A stretch of DNA of 64,000 bases. It comes from Butyrivibrio sp. INlla16. GTDB lineage: Bacteria; Bacillota; Clostridia; Lachnospirales; Lachnospiraceae. Of this stretch, positions 42,381 through 51,357 are shown piece after piece. Below the pieces are notes generated by a model. That model was given only the letters and a program-made list of their open reading frames with translations. It was not told the origin of the DNA and made no database searches. The stretch is from the NCBI RefSeq assembly GCF_900104155.1, contig NZ_FMYB01000003.1, forward strand, positions 124,001 through 188,000. Direction: 5' to 3'. The stretch's first letter is position 1. Every line of letters begins with the position of its first letter. A program made the translations under genes and the position numbers.

Positions 42381-44036
42381 TCAACCCTCCGGTACAGTAC
42401 TCTGTTCCTGTACCTCAGCATTCTCTCCAGTCGTTTCAGAAGTTGCTTCCTGAGTCGTGGCATCCTCTCCCTGGACACCGGTATTTTCTTCCTGGGGCTG
42501 AGTAACTTCTTCCTGGGGCTGAGTGGTTTCTTCCTGAGCAGCGGCTGCTTCCTCCTCACGGACTGCACTTATAGGCATCTTAATGGTTGTAACTTCTCCT
42601 GTTTCGGGATTGGTCACCTCTCTTGTTACAACCTCCTCAGGCTCAGTCTTTCCTCCGTATACAAATACCGCTTCGCCCTTTTCCACAACCTCATAGATCT
42701 CAGCTGCTTTGGAAGTCGGAAGATTTATGCAGCCGTGCGAACCGTTTATGATGTAGTACCATTTTCCAAATTCCGATCTCCAGCTCGCATCATGCATACC
42801 GACATTTCCGTTAAAAGGCATCCAGTACTTAACATCCGAAGCATAGTTCTCTCCCACAAGCGTCGCATCTCTCTGCTTGTAGGTTATCGCATAGCTGCCC
42901 GTAGGAGTAGTACGTCCCTTATTCACACACCCTGAAACAAAGTCGGAATCAATAACTGCCACACCATCTTTATAAACCCAAAGGTGCTGAGCAGTAAGGT
43001 CTATCTCCACATATGAATTACCCCAGTCATTTTCTCCGTAAGCTGCTGCCGTTCCAAAGTACACAGGAGTTCTGTCTGTCTTCTCTCCGTTTTTCACAGC
43101 CTCGATAAGCTCCGAGGTCTCAGTTGCTCTGTCCATCCACCAGCCATAATCTCCACCGGTTATAGTAACTTCTTCACCGGTGTGGGAAATGATGGTACGG
43201 TTTTTTCCAAACGAATCATACTGGCGCGCCATACTGTTTACGAATTCCCTTACCTTTTCGGGATTCAGCGTGACACTTGTGCCGTCTATGTCGCACCATT
43301 CCTTTATCCTTGTGCCGTCCACCACAAGCTTCTCATCACCGAAGGTATAGGTAATGATTGCCTTGCAATAGGTGTTAAGGCTGTCTCTATATGCTATAAG
43401 TTCCTCATTATCCTGAAAGATCGTAGGTACGTTATAGCACTCATCGTCAATCGTAACTTCGGGTTCAAGAACATCAAGCGCTGCAGTAATCTTTTCTACA
43501 ACCATATCCTTTATGGGGGACTGTCCCTGATCCTCCGGAACTATATAAAATCCGTCTTCGCCGGACTCATCGGGAATATAAGCATTCACAGGCTCTCTGA
43601 CATTTTCCGGAGCAAAAAGATTAAGCGTTTCTATCTTTTCCTCCAAAGTCTGCTTCGAATAAACAACTATGTTATCAGTTGTAAGCCTGGTCTCCTTGAA
43701 GAAATATGATGGCCACAAAAACGGATTCTGTGACTTTAATGCTCTGTCAAACTGACCGTCAATCCTCAGCGACAGACTGATGTCGTCGGAAGTTATAGTG
43801 TCCGTGATACCGCCTCTTGAATTAATTGCAAGCGAATATCGCTTAATTCCGTCGGTTACTTCTTTTTCTATATCTTTTGCAGTTAATTTATAAGCAGGAA
43901 TATCATTAACATATGTGTTATAGGAAAAATGCCCCATAAAATATACTACAAATCCTATATAGACAAATGCAAGTATTCCAAAGGTAATTGCAAGAATTAT
44001 GCCTGCTATGTTTCCGGCTTTTCTTTTGTTACTCAT
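42381..44036 (-). CDS. L,D-transpeptidase with peptidoglycan-binding domains (YkuD family)
   Basis: This 551-residue membrane-anchored enzyme is predicted to crosslink or modify peptidoglycan outside the cell. It has an N-terminal membrane segment (residues 11-34), a long extracellular region resembling peptidoglycan-binding-4 domains (about 50-320) and a C-terminal YkuD domain with the catalytic HGCINLPTSKAAEIY motif, preceded by MPFNGNVGMHDASW. After the domain there is a 75-residue Glu/Thr/Gln-rich tail (with TTQPQEEVTQPQEE). It is a single gene between the second sugar importer and the c-di-GMP operon; it is followed by only about 100 nt. Confidence 0.93.
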   Translation of the reverse strand: MSNKRKAGNIAGIILAITFGILAFVYIGFVVYFMGHFSYNTYVNDIPAYKLTAKDIEKEVTDGIKRYSLAINSRGGITDTITSDDISLSLRIDGQFDRALKSQNPFLWPSYFFKETRLTTDNIVVYSKQTLEEKIETLNLFAPENVREPVNAYIPDESGEDGFYIVPEDQGQSPIKDMVVEKITAALDVLEPEVTIDDECYNVPTIFQDNEELIAYRDSLNTYCKAIITYTFGDEKLVVDGTRIKEWCDIDGTSVTLNPEKVREFVNSMARQYDSFGKNRTIISHTGEEVTITGGDYGWWMDRATETSELIEAVKNGEKTDRTPVYFGTAAAYGENDWGNSYVEIDLTAQHLWVYKDGVAVIDSDFVSGCVNKGRTTPTGSYAITYKQRDATLVGENYASDVKYWMPFNGNVGMHDASWRSEFGKWYYIINGSHGCINLPTSKAAEIYEVVEKGEAVFVYGGKTEPEEVVTREVTNPETGEVTTIKMPISAVREEEAAAAQEETTQPQEEVTQPQEENTGVQGEDATTQEATSETTGENAEVQEQSTVPEG

Positions 44037-44151
44037 TTTTTCATTTACCCCTCAAATCTTAGTGCCATGCACTTCGCAATAACCGAAGCGCCTTCAAGTC
44101 TATCTTCTTATTATATAACCAGGGCCCTTAAATATCCATTCCAATTATTTT

Positions 44152-44250
44152 GCCTTCCCCCTTCGGGGGCGCTCGACGTCCGGGGGACGTCGGTTCAGCG
44201 CGGACCGAAGCGGAGCGTAGACAAGGTGCCCGAAGGGCGGATGAGGGGCT
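44152..44250. repeat. Dispersed repeat, copy 6, enlarged
   Basis: In the opposite orientation to copies 1-5, it has GCCTTCCCC at one end and GGATGAGGGG at the other. A GC-rich insert with GACGTCC ggg GGACGTC (44175-44191), outer arms GCGCT/AGCGC and GCCC gaa GGGC (44228-44238) lies between. It stands in the 268-bp gap between the L,D-transpeptidase and the importer operon. Confidence 0.7.
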
Positions 44251-44288
44251 ATAAAAAGCGCTTCCGGACCAATCCTCCGGAAGCGCTT
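44251..44288 (-). terminator. Terminator of the second sugar importer operon
   Basis: A perfect 13-bp stem (44256-44268 with 44276-44288) with a 7-nt loop is followed on the minus strand by TTTTTATAG. It starts about 17 nt after the last permease stop. Confidence 0.9.
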
Positions 44289-44304
44289 ATCCCCTAACAA
44301 AGCA

Positions 44305-45258
44305 TCACTTAACTATCATTCCCGTTTCTCTGTCTGCAAAAACCGCAACCATTACTAGGAATACAATGCCCATGATGAGCTGCTGCGTCTTGGGCTCTAT
44401 TCCGAGCATTACAAGTCCGGCTGTCAGTATTTTGTAGGTTAGAGCTCCAAGGATTATGTTATAAAACTTAACCTTGGCACCACCGTTTACAGGCATTCCG
44501 CCAAGTACCAGCGCTATCATGATCTGCGTTTCCAGCTGGTTACCTGCCGTTGATGTAACGGAGCCTACTTTGATACTGTTTATAAATGCCGCAAGGCCTG
44601 TTATCATACCCGCTGCCATATATACCAGCATCTTGGTTTTCTCAACTCTTACTCCCGCAAATCTCGCTGCGGTTTCGCCGGCACCTATAGCCTTAAGTCT
44701 GTTGCCGAGACCAGTGTACTGGAATGCCACAAACGCACCCACAAGTATCAGTACGGTAAACACCAGATTAAAACCGATAGTATTATAGGAAGTGATATTT
44801 GCCACTCCGTATACAGGACTCTTGGTAGTCGCATAGGCCACCATTCCGCGAAGCAGATACATATTGCAGATAGTAACAATAAAAGATGTGATCTTGCGCT
44901 TTACGTTAAAAAATCCGTTTACAAGACCGATAATTCCACCTGTTATAACTCCGCATATAACCGCGAGCATAATATTTATATTTGATAAAAAACAAATTAC
45001 AACAGAACATATGCCGAGCATAGAGCCTTGTGAGAAATCAAGTCCGCCCATAGTCATTACCATGAACACTCCCACGCAGGCTATAAGAAGTACATATGAC
45101 TGCGACAAAAGAAGCTTTAAGTTTCCTGCCGTATAGAGCTGACCGCCGGTAAGAATTGCAAACAACACCACAATAAATATGAAACCTGCAAAAGGCATTA
45201 TATTTCTTACTATCGGCCTCTCCATGAAGGGAACCTTTATTTTTTTCTCATTCTCCAT
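44305..45258 (-). CDS. Sugar ABC transporter permease, second importer
   Basis: This is one of two permeases of the 44.3-49.6 kb importer, 317 residues from the ATG at 45258 (GGAGGAAGAT upstream; an ATG at 45270 is less well placed). It has eight or more hydrophobic segments and the RbsC-type signature TMGGLDFSQGSMLGICSV, with the loop AIGAGETAARFAGVRVEKTK for ATPase contact. It is the last gene of the operon and ends in a strong terminator. Confidence 0.9.
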   Translation of the reverse strand: MENEKKIKVPFMERPIVRNIMPFAGFIFIVVLFAILTGGQLYTAGNLKLLLSQSYVLLIACVGVFMVMTMGGLDFSQGSMLGICSVVICFLSNINIMLAVICGVITGGIIGLVNGFFNVKRKITSFIVTICNMYLLRGMVAYATTKSPVYGVANITSYNTIGFNLVFTVLILVGAFVAFQYTGLGNRLKAIGAGETAARFAGVRVEKTKMLVYMAAGMITGLAAFINSIKVGSVTSTAGNQLETQIMIALVLGGMPVNGGAKVKFYNIILGALTYKILTAGLVMLGIEPKTQQLIMGIVFLVMVAVFADRETGMIVK

Positions 45259-45278
45259 ATCTTCCTCCATCCCGAAGC

Positions 45279-46775
45279 TTATACCATCTTTGCAATAAGG
45301 TCTGTATCTTTAAGTTCTACGGACCTCCTGAATTCACCGTTCTTTCGTCCGTCCTTCATGATGATGATACGGTCCGCCATACCCAGAAGTTCCGAGATTT
45401 CTTCCGAAATCATAATGATCGACTTTCCATCCTTCCTCATCTTATCCATCATCTGATAGATATCAGCCTTAACCTTGACGTCAATTCCTCTTGTGGGAGA
45501 ATCAAGAATGATTATGTCCGAGTCTTTTCCAATCCATCTGGCCAGTACAACTTTCTGCTTATTACCTCCGGAAAGAGCCGACATAAACTGATGCACACCC
45601 TCCATCTTGGTACTCATCTGTTTTGCAAACTTCTCGGCAAACACCTTCTCGTCCTTCGCGTGAAGAATGTGGTTTTTCTTGAGGTCCTCCAGAGACGGCA
45701 GACAGATATTATCCTGAATCGTATCATTTATTACAAGCGACTCGTTGTCTCTGTCCTTTGATGCATACGCTATGCTGTGGTCGATGGCGGATTTGATATC
45801 ATTTATCTGTGTACCGTCAGACAGAGTTACGCTTCCCTCTCTGTCATAGGAAGCACCGAAGAGAGCTTTTCCGACTTCATGCATTCCGCACTCGGACAGT
45901 CCTCCGATTCCGATAATCTCACCCTTATGAAGCTCAATCGAAAAATCTTCAATCTCACCGGGCACAGTCAGATGGTCACCCTTAAGCACAACTTCATCAG
46001 ATATCTCCTCATTGTAATCCGTTCGATAGTAGTTATTACTCATCTCACGTCCTACCATAAGTTTCTTCAGATCATCGGTAGTTACGCTGTCACTTTTTAC
46101 CGTATCAATAAGAACACCGTCTCTTAGCACACTGATACTGTCTGACTGCTCAATAACCTCATCAAGATCGTGAGAGATGAAAATGACACATCTTCCGTCA
46201 TCCTTGGTCTGCTTCATAACCTTGAAGAGCTCTTTTCTTCCCTTCTCACCAAGAGCTGTTGTGGTCTCATCCACCACAAGAACCTGCGGTTTAAAGTGAG
46301 TAGCTTTTACGATTTCTATCAGCTTTCTGTCCTCGAAGTTGTATTTATCAATGATGTCCGTCGCCTTTATATAACTGAAACCGTAGGAATCAAGAAGCGC
46401 CTGTGCTTTTTTATTCATGCTCTTTGTGTTCTTTACTTTGAACTTCGTGAACTCATCCTCTTTTCCGAGGAAGATATTCTCAGCCACGGTAAGTCCGGAA
46501 AGTGTTCCGATCTCCTGTACAATAATTGCGACACCTTGATAATTACCATCGACCTGATTTTTAGCATTTACTTCTTTTCCATTTAATGTAAAGGTTCCGG
46601 TATCCTTGTGATAAATACCTGTAAGACAGGATGTAAAGGTTGATTTGCCGGAGCCGTTTTCACCGATCAGTGCATGCACCTCGCCCTTGCTAAAATCGAG
46701 AGTCACATGATCGATTGCGTGAGTAACGCCGAAATTCTTATCGATTTTCTCGGCATGTAAAATAACTTCGCTCAT
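45279..46775 (-). CDS. Sugar ABC transporter ATP-binding protein, second importer
   Basis: This 498-residue double ATPase powers the second importer. Domain 1 has Walker A GENGSGKST and LVVDETTTALG; domain 2 has a changed first motif (GIGGLSECGMHE) but a clear signature LSGGNKQKVVLARW and IIILDSPTRGID. This pattern is usual for RbsA/MglA proteins. GGAGGGAGAC precedes the ATG. It lies 10 nt after one permease and 20 nt before the other. It is only moderately similar to the ATPase at 11595, so the two importers probably take different sugars. Confidence 0.92.
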   Translation of the reverse strand: MSEVILHAEKIDKNFGVTHAIDHVTLDFSKGEVHALIGENGSGKSTFTSCLTGIYHKDTGTFTLNGKEVNAKNQVDGNYQGVAIIVQEIGTLSGLTVAENIFLGKEDEFTKFKVKNTKSMNKKAQALLDSYGFSYIKATDIIDKYNFEDRKLIEIVKATHFKPQVLVVDETTTALGEKGRKELFKVMKQTKDDGRCVIFISHDLDEVIEQSDSISVLRDGVLIDTVKSDSVTTDDLKKLMVGREMSNNYYRTDYNEEISDEVVLKGDHLTVPGEIEDFSIELHKGEIIGIGGLSECGMHEVGKALFGASYDREGSVTLSDGTQINDIKSAIDHSIAYASKDRDNESLVINDTIQDNICLPSLEDLKKNHILHAKDEKVFAEKFAKQMSTKMEGVHQFMSALSGGNKQKVVLARWIGKDSDIIILDSPTRGIDVKVKADIYQMMDKMRKDGKSIIMISEEISELLGMADRIIIMKDGRKNGEFRRSVELKDTDLIAKMV

Positions 46776-46785
46776 GTCTCCCTCC

Positions 46786-47733
46786 TTACTTGACTACTAC
46801 GCCCTTAACAGGCTTGATGGTCATGGTTACGATCGCGAGCAGCACAATACCGGTTACGATATTCTGTACCGTAGTCGGTGCTCCGAGAGCAACGAAGCCC
46901 TGGAACAACAGCTGAATTATGAACTCACCTATAACTATAGCGATAACCGGATGTCCGTACTTTTTAAAAGCAAGTCCGAAGAATGTTCCCATAAGAGGCG
47001 GGAAGTTTCGGCTCATGGAAGCAAGATTGGATGCACTTGTCATAGAGGTTCCGTAGGAAATTGTGAGGATAGCCTCGATTCCCACGAAAAGTCCGCAGAG
47101 CACAAATGCCACAACCTTGTACTTATCTACGTTTACACCCATATTCTTCGCAACAACTTCGTTGGATCCAATGGCATAGGTGTATGTTCCGATCTTGGTA
47201 TATTTGAGAATAAAACCGCAGAGGAAAAATGCCGCCAGCGCCAGAATGAGGTTCCCCGGATAATCACCGAAAGCTCTGTACTGCGGAGCCAGAATAGCCT
47301 CTTTTCCGTTTGTGGCAAAGATAGACAACGCCTCGTAAACCAGTGAAAGTCCTGCGGTTACGATGAGTGATGAAATTCTGAGTTTTATATATACAAGTCC
47401 GTTAAGCAGGCCAACCAGCACACCGCTTATTATCGGCGCAATCAGAAGTCCCGCATATCCGAAACGTTCGCTCATATTTACGGCAAGCACCGATGAAAGC
47501 ACAATGTTTGCACCCACGCTCATATCAAAAGGTCCCATTACGCAGATAAAGTAGAGGCCGCAGCCACCTACCGCATAATAAAGAGCCGTTTTCAAATATG
47601 TCTGTAATTTGTCAAAATCTCCGAAAGTCTGCGGCGCCAATATTTTGAAAAACGCCCAGAACACAAATGTCAAAACAGCAAGAAGCACCAGTCCATACCA
47701 GTGGCTCTGCTTGAATTCCTGAAACTTATTCAT
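46786..47733 (-). CDS. Sugar ABC transporter permease, second importer
   Basis: This is the partner permease, 315 residues from the ATG at 47733 (MNKFQEFKQSHWYGLVLLAVL), which follows GGGAGGAGTAT; the upstream in-frame region is not hydrophobic and belongs to the gap after the binding protein. The signature region reads VMGPFDMSVGANIVLSSVLAV, and AIGSNEVVAKNMGVNVDKYK is the ATPase contact loop. It forms the channel with the product of 44305. Confidence 0.9.
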   Translation of the reverse strand: MNKFQEFKQSHWYGLVLLAVLTFVFWAFFKILAPQTFGDFDKLQTYLKTALYYAVGGCGLYFICVMGPFDMSVGANIVLSSVLAVNMSERFGYAGLLIAPIISGVLVGLLNGLVYIKLRISSLIVTAGLSLVYEALSIFATNGKEAILAPQYRAFGDYPGNLILALAAFFLCGFILKYTKIGTYTYAIGSNEVVAKNMGVNVDKYKVVAFVLCGLFVGIEAILTISYGTSMTSASNLASMSRNFPPLMGTFFGLAFKKYGHPVIAIVIGEFIIQLLFQGFVALGAPTTVQNIVTGIVLLAIVTMTIKPVKGVVVK

Positions 47734-47850
47734 ATACTCCTCCCGTGATGAGGTATACTTTTTCAAATCTGTATTTCTAAAAGTCCCTATACAGTCATGC
47801 TCGCCGAACCTCCTGGATGGCATGAGATCCGGCAGAGCTTTTAACCTGGA

Positions 47851-49023
47851 TTAGTTGTTGTGACGGGAAATAACGTCGTCGATTGACAGATTGGAAGCTG
47901 CCTTGTTGAGATCGTCGAAGCTGTAATTAGCCATCTCTGCAAGCTCATCATCTGTGTAAGGATCATCGTTTACAAAGTACTTCTCATAATTTGCATAATC
48001 ATCGGGTGATGATACATACAGATAAGGGAAGAGTATCTCATAACCGAAGGTTCCTTCTTCTTTCACATAGTTACCCTTAACTGCGTTAAGTACAAGATAG
48101 AATGCGAACAGAGGATCACAGAAGTGTCCGCCTGACTCTGCAAACATTCCGCCTGACTTAAGCTGATCTGCAAGGTCATCAAGGAAGTCTGTTGATACAA
48201 CGTCGATCTTGCCTGTAAGACCTTCGTTAGCATAAGCGCCGATTGAACCAACAAGGGGATCTCCGCCGCCGCCCGCTACGATAAGAGCGTCCATACCGGG
48301 ATTTGAATTGTAAAGTGACATAGCTGCTGCAGCACCTTCTTCGGAAGATGTATTAGCGTATACGGGCTCAGTCATTGTTGCGGGATCATCAGCGTGTGCT
48401 GAATTCCACTCATCTATAGCCTGCTGATAGCCCTTCCATCTAAGCTGGAATGTTGCATCACCAACTGTCCACGCCTCAAGACCGATGGTTCTGTCGCCTT
48501 TTTCAAGAAGGAGATTAACAAGTGTATAGCCGTTTGTTACTTCATCTTCATGAACTGCGCCTACATAATACTTGGAGTTGCAAGCTGTCTTATAAACCTC
48601 AGGGCTGTTCTCTTCAGAGATGATACGGAAGAACTGAGCGATATAAACGCCGTGCTCTGTACATGTGTTGATAGCTGAAGTCATCTCGGAATCAGCTGAG
48701 TTACAAATGATGATTCCCTGGCATCCTGCTGCGCAGAGCTGCTCAACAGATGCTGTAACCTGCTCAGATACATGAGCCTGGTCAACATACTGAACTTCAA
48801 CGCCGTTAGCCTTAGCTGCCTTATCCACGATTTTCTTACACTGGCTTCCAAGTACGTCCGTGGAACTCCAGATTGAAACACCGATCTTAATCTTGTCAGA
48901 TCCGGATGCGGATGCTGATCCCGAAGATCCTGCACTACCACTGTTAGCACAGCCTGTCATCAAAGATGCTGCCATGATACCGGTCATGAGCAGTGCTCCC
49001 AACCTCTTGATACTCTTTTTCAT
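47851..49023 (-). CDS. Sugar-binding lipoprotein, second importer
   Basis: This 390-residue protein is a predicted lipoprotein (MKKSIKRLGALLMTGIMAASLMTGC) with a Ser/Gly/Ala linker and a periplasmic-binding-protein fold (IKIGVSIWSSTDVLGSQCKKIVDKAAK, QLCAAGCQGIIICNSADSEM, DALIVAGGGGDPLVGSIGAY). It has the usual plan of ribose/galactose binders but the ligand cannot be named. AGGAGGG lies before the start. Repeat copy 7 separates it from the small lipoprotein gene upstream. Confidence 0.9.
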   Translation of the reverse strand: MKKSIKRLGALLMTGIMAASLMTGCANSGSAGSSGSASASGSDKIKIGVSIWSSTDVLGSQCKKIVDKAAKANGVEVQYVDQAHVSEQVTASVEQLCAAGCQGIIICNSADSEMTSAINTCTEHGVYIAQFFRIISEENSPEVYKTACNSKYYVGAVHEDEVTNGYTLVNLLLEKGDRTIGLEAWTVGDATFQLRWKGYQQAIDEWNSAHADDPATMTEPVYANTSSEEGAAAAMSLYNSNPGMDALIVAGGGGDPLVGSIGAYANEGLTGKIDVVSTDFLDDLADQLKSGGMFAESGGHFCDPLFAFYLVLNAVKGNYVKEEGTFGYEILFPYLYVSSPDDYANYEKYFVNDDPYTDDELAEMANYSFDDLNKAASNLSIDDVISRHNN

Positions 49024-49110
49024 AGATTTGTAACCCTCCTTTTTGCCTTTGAAAAAATTATTGTTTCACCGATCCGAGCCATCCACGAACCGGAATTGTT
49101 ACCATTCACT

Positions 49111-49157
49111 TGCCTTCTCCCACGGGGAGAAGGTGGCGCGCAGCGCCGGATGAGGGG
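49111..49157. repeat. Dispersed double-hairpin repeat, copy 7
   Basis: In the opposite orientation: CCTTCTCCC / GGGAGAAGG (49113-49133) and GGCGC GCA GCGCC (49135-49147), then GGATGAGGGGC, ending 1 bp from the stop of the small lipoprotein gene. It lies inside the importer operon, before the binding-protein gene. Confidence 0.85.
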
Positions 49158-49158
49158 C

Positions 49159-49611
49159 TTATCGTTTCAGTCCCTTCACCTCGTACGTCTTACTCTTCTG
49201 AGTTCCGAAATCAACACCTGCTGCCTCGGCCGCAGTGTTGTCATAGGAGACTGACACCACTACCTGATCTCCGTTTGACAGTTCCTTATTCTTATCTATG
49301 CTGAATGAAATTGAAGAAACTGCATTGATGTACTTTGTCAGCTCCGCCAGATCATCAACCTCATTCATCTCTTTTATCTTCTCTTCACCGCCGACCATCT
49401 CGGTTTCGATTCCGTCGTAGTCAACATTTACATACGCTGTGCCTTCACCGTTTTTCCCACTGAAGTCCACGTTCACGTAATCAAGAATATTTGTTACTCC
49501 GTCATTGGTATCTATCTTCGCCTGTCTGCTCTCGCCGCATCCTGCTACAAGCAGTGCTGCACTCAGCGCAGCTGCAGCGATTATTGCTGTGATTTTTCTA
49601 TGGTAGAACAC
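49159..49611 (-). CDS. Small lipoprotein of unknown function at the head of the importer operon
   Basis: I do not recognise this 150-residue protein by name. It has a lipoprotein signal (ITAIIAAAALSAALLVAGC) and one globular domain with VDFSGKNGEGTAYVNVDYDG and KNKELSNGDQVVVSVSYDN, ending in KTYEVKGL. Domains with an LSNGD motif and a VKGL end occur in several surface proteins of Lachnospiraceae, to my recollection. The start is GTG at 49611 behind GGAGGAGG; there is no ATG. It is the first gene after the two-component pair, read from a promoter at 49678-49707, and may assist sugar binding or sensing. Confidence 0.7.
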   Translation of the reverse strand: MFYHRKITAIIAAAALSAALLVAGCGESRQAKIDTNDGVTNILDYVNVDFSGKNGEGTAYVNVDYDGIETEMVGGEEKIKEMNEVDDLAELTKYINAVSSISFSIDKNKELSNGDQVVVSVSYDNTAAEAAGVDFGTQKSKTYEVKGLKR

Positions 49612-49629
49612 CGGATTATCCTCCTCCCC

Positions 49630-49680
49630 AAAACAAAAAACTTCGCGAACGGGTTTGTTAATTCCCTGTCCTCGAAGTTT
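49630..49680 (-). terminator. Terminator between the response regulator and the importer operon
   Basis: AAACTTCG (49638-49645) and CGAAGTTT (49673-49680) form an 8-bp outer stem around an inner ACGGG/CCCTGT pairing; the minus strand continues TTTTTTGTTTT. It should stop read-through from the two-component genes. Confidence 0.75.
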
Positions 49681-49707
49681 ATATTAGCAATTATGACTTT
49701 GTGACAA
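49678..49707 (-). promoter_or_regulatory. Promoter of the second importer operon, with inverted repeat at the -35 box
   Basis: On the minus strand TTGTCA (49702-49707) and TATAAA (49678-49683) are 18 bp apart. An inverted repeat TTGTG / CACAA (49699-49703 with 49712-49716) overlaps the -35 box and may be an operator. The -10 box overlaps the left arm of the terminator stem. Confidence 0.6.
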
Positions 49708-49733
49708 TTAGCACAATTTAGAAAAACTTACTA

Positions 49734-51344
49734 TCACTTTTTTGAAATACTGTTTCGATACTCTGTCGGACTTTTTTTCTCACACCTTCTGAACACTCTG
49801 CTGAAATAGTTATAGTCATCATAACCGACCTTAAAGGAAATAACCTCCAGCTTATTATTCTCATCCTCCATAAGTTCCTTTGCCTTTTCCATGCGGCACC
49901 TGGTGATACATGCCGTAATGGTCTCATTGTACTTTTGTGAAAACTTCTTCGAAAGGTAACTCGGCTCCACATAAAACTGCTGTGCCAAATCCGACAAGGT
50001 CAGATGATCCATGTAGTGCTCCGCGATGTAATCACGAACGCTCTCAACCTGCTCACTTATCGTGGAGTTCTCCGAACTTCCCGCATTTGAAGCAGCCCCC
50101 GAACCTGCTCCGATTCTAAGCGCCAGTTCGATATTGTCCAGAATGATATCTTTATTCAGCGACCTCAGTCCATAGTTGATTGCATCCTGAACCTCTTCAT
50201 ATGTCCGGCTGTTACTGGTTTTATCCGCCTCAGCTATAATATTTATCATTCTTGTTGTAAACTGGGTAACCTCAAATAGGCTCCACTCTTCACTGTCGCA
50301 CTTCTCCAGCCCTGCGGTCTCCATGATAAGGCTTCTCGCTTTAGATATATCATTATTCTCAAGACACGCCGCAATCTGAGCTTCCAGTCTGTCAGTAAAT
50401 CTATCCTGCAGCTTTGATTTTCTCCTTATCCCGTTGCAGGCGATGATGCTGTGTTTTCGTCCAAAAGGCCTTGAAACAAGCTCCGCGATCATCTCTCTGT
50501 ACACCGTCGCTATATCATCAAGGGAGCTCGCCTGAGCATGGAGCACGATAGTGACAGGTCCCTGCTTTTCTATCGGAAAAGCGGCGTAGATGCGGTCTGC
50601 TATGAGACGGAGCCTAGCAGGTGTAGCATTTAACTCGATAATAAATTCATTCACCTTATCCGTGTACTGGAAGACAATCGAACCTTCCACGTCGATCAGT
50701 TCACGAAGCCTCTCCTTGATATCATAGGACATTCTAAGAACATCCTTGTTGTAATTTTGCTTCAAAATTTCCACATCATGGAACTTCACAAGAATCGTGG
50801 ATATCTCCGAGAACACTCTGGTACTTGGCACATGGGACTCTTTCCCCGGTCTGAAGAGCTTACCGTTTAATAACGAGGAAAACTCATCGTCCTCAAAAAA
50901 GGATGAGATATAATTTTCCCTCAGACGGTTATCTTCCTTCGAAGCCTTCTCGGCCTCCCTCTCCTCCAGAGTTTTCAGCGCCTTGCTAAGAGAGCCTACC
51001 AGTTGCTCTCTCCCCACGGGTTTAAGCAGGTAGTCGATTCCGCCCGCCATGAAAACACCCTTCACCTTCTGGAAGTCATCATAGCCACTTACTGCGAGCG
51101 TTATAATATCGGGATATTCTGTATGAATCTTATCAAGAAGCTCCAGTCCGCTGATAAATGGCATATTGATATCCGTAATAACTATGTCCGGTTTCTCCTC
51201 CGGAATCCTTTCAAGGACCTCCTCCCCATCACAGGCAGGCTCAAGAAAATCGATGGAGTAATCCTCCCACGACAGCATTCTTCTTATATTCTCGCGGCTC
51301 CAAAGCTCATCGTCCGCCGACAGTACCTTGTATTTTGCTCCCAT
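49734..51344 (-). CDS. Response regulator, receiver plus AraC-type DNA-binding domain (YesN-like)
   Basis: This 536-residue regulator has a receiver (KVLSADDELWSRENIRRML, phospho-acceptor in DIVITDINMPFISG, YLLKPVG) and a C-terminal AraC domain (LTLSDLAQQFYVEPSYLSKKFSQKYNETITACI, VISFKVGYDDYNYFSRVFRRCEKKSPTEYR). GGAGG lies six nt before the ATG. It follows the kinase by 13 nt and precedes the importer operon, which it most likely activates. The layout copies that at 14.4-17.4 kb, although here the kinase gene comes first. Confidence 0.93.
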   Translation of the reverse strand: MGAKYKVLSADDELWSRENIRRMLSWEDYSIDFLEPACDGEEVLERIPEEKPDIVITDINMPFISGLELLDKIHTEYPDIITLAVSGYDDFQKVKGVFMAGGIDYLLKPVGREQLVGSLSKALKTLEEREAEKASKEDNRLRENYISSFFEDDEFSSLLNGKLFRPGKESHVPSTRVFSEISTILVKFHDVEILKQNYNKDVLRMSYDIKERLRELIDVEGSIVFQYTDKVNEFIIELNATPARLRLIADRIYAAFPIEKQGPVTIVLHAQASSLDDIATVYREMIAELVSRPFGRKHSIIACNGIRRKSKLQDRFTDRLEAQIAACLENNDISKARSLIMETAGLEKCDSEEWSLFEVTQFTTRMINIIAEADKTSNSRTYEEVQDAINYGLRSLNKDIILDNIELALRIGAGSGAASNAGSSENSTISEQVESVRDYIAEHYMDHLTLSDLAQQFYVEPSYLSKKFSQKYNETITACITRCRMEKAKELMEDENNKLEVISFKVGYDDYNYFSRVFRRCEKKSPTEYRNSISKK

Positions 51345-51357
51345 ATATTACCTCCCC

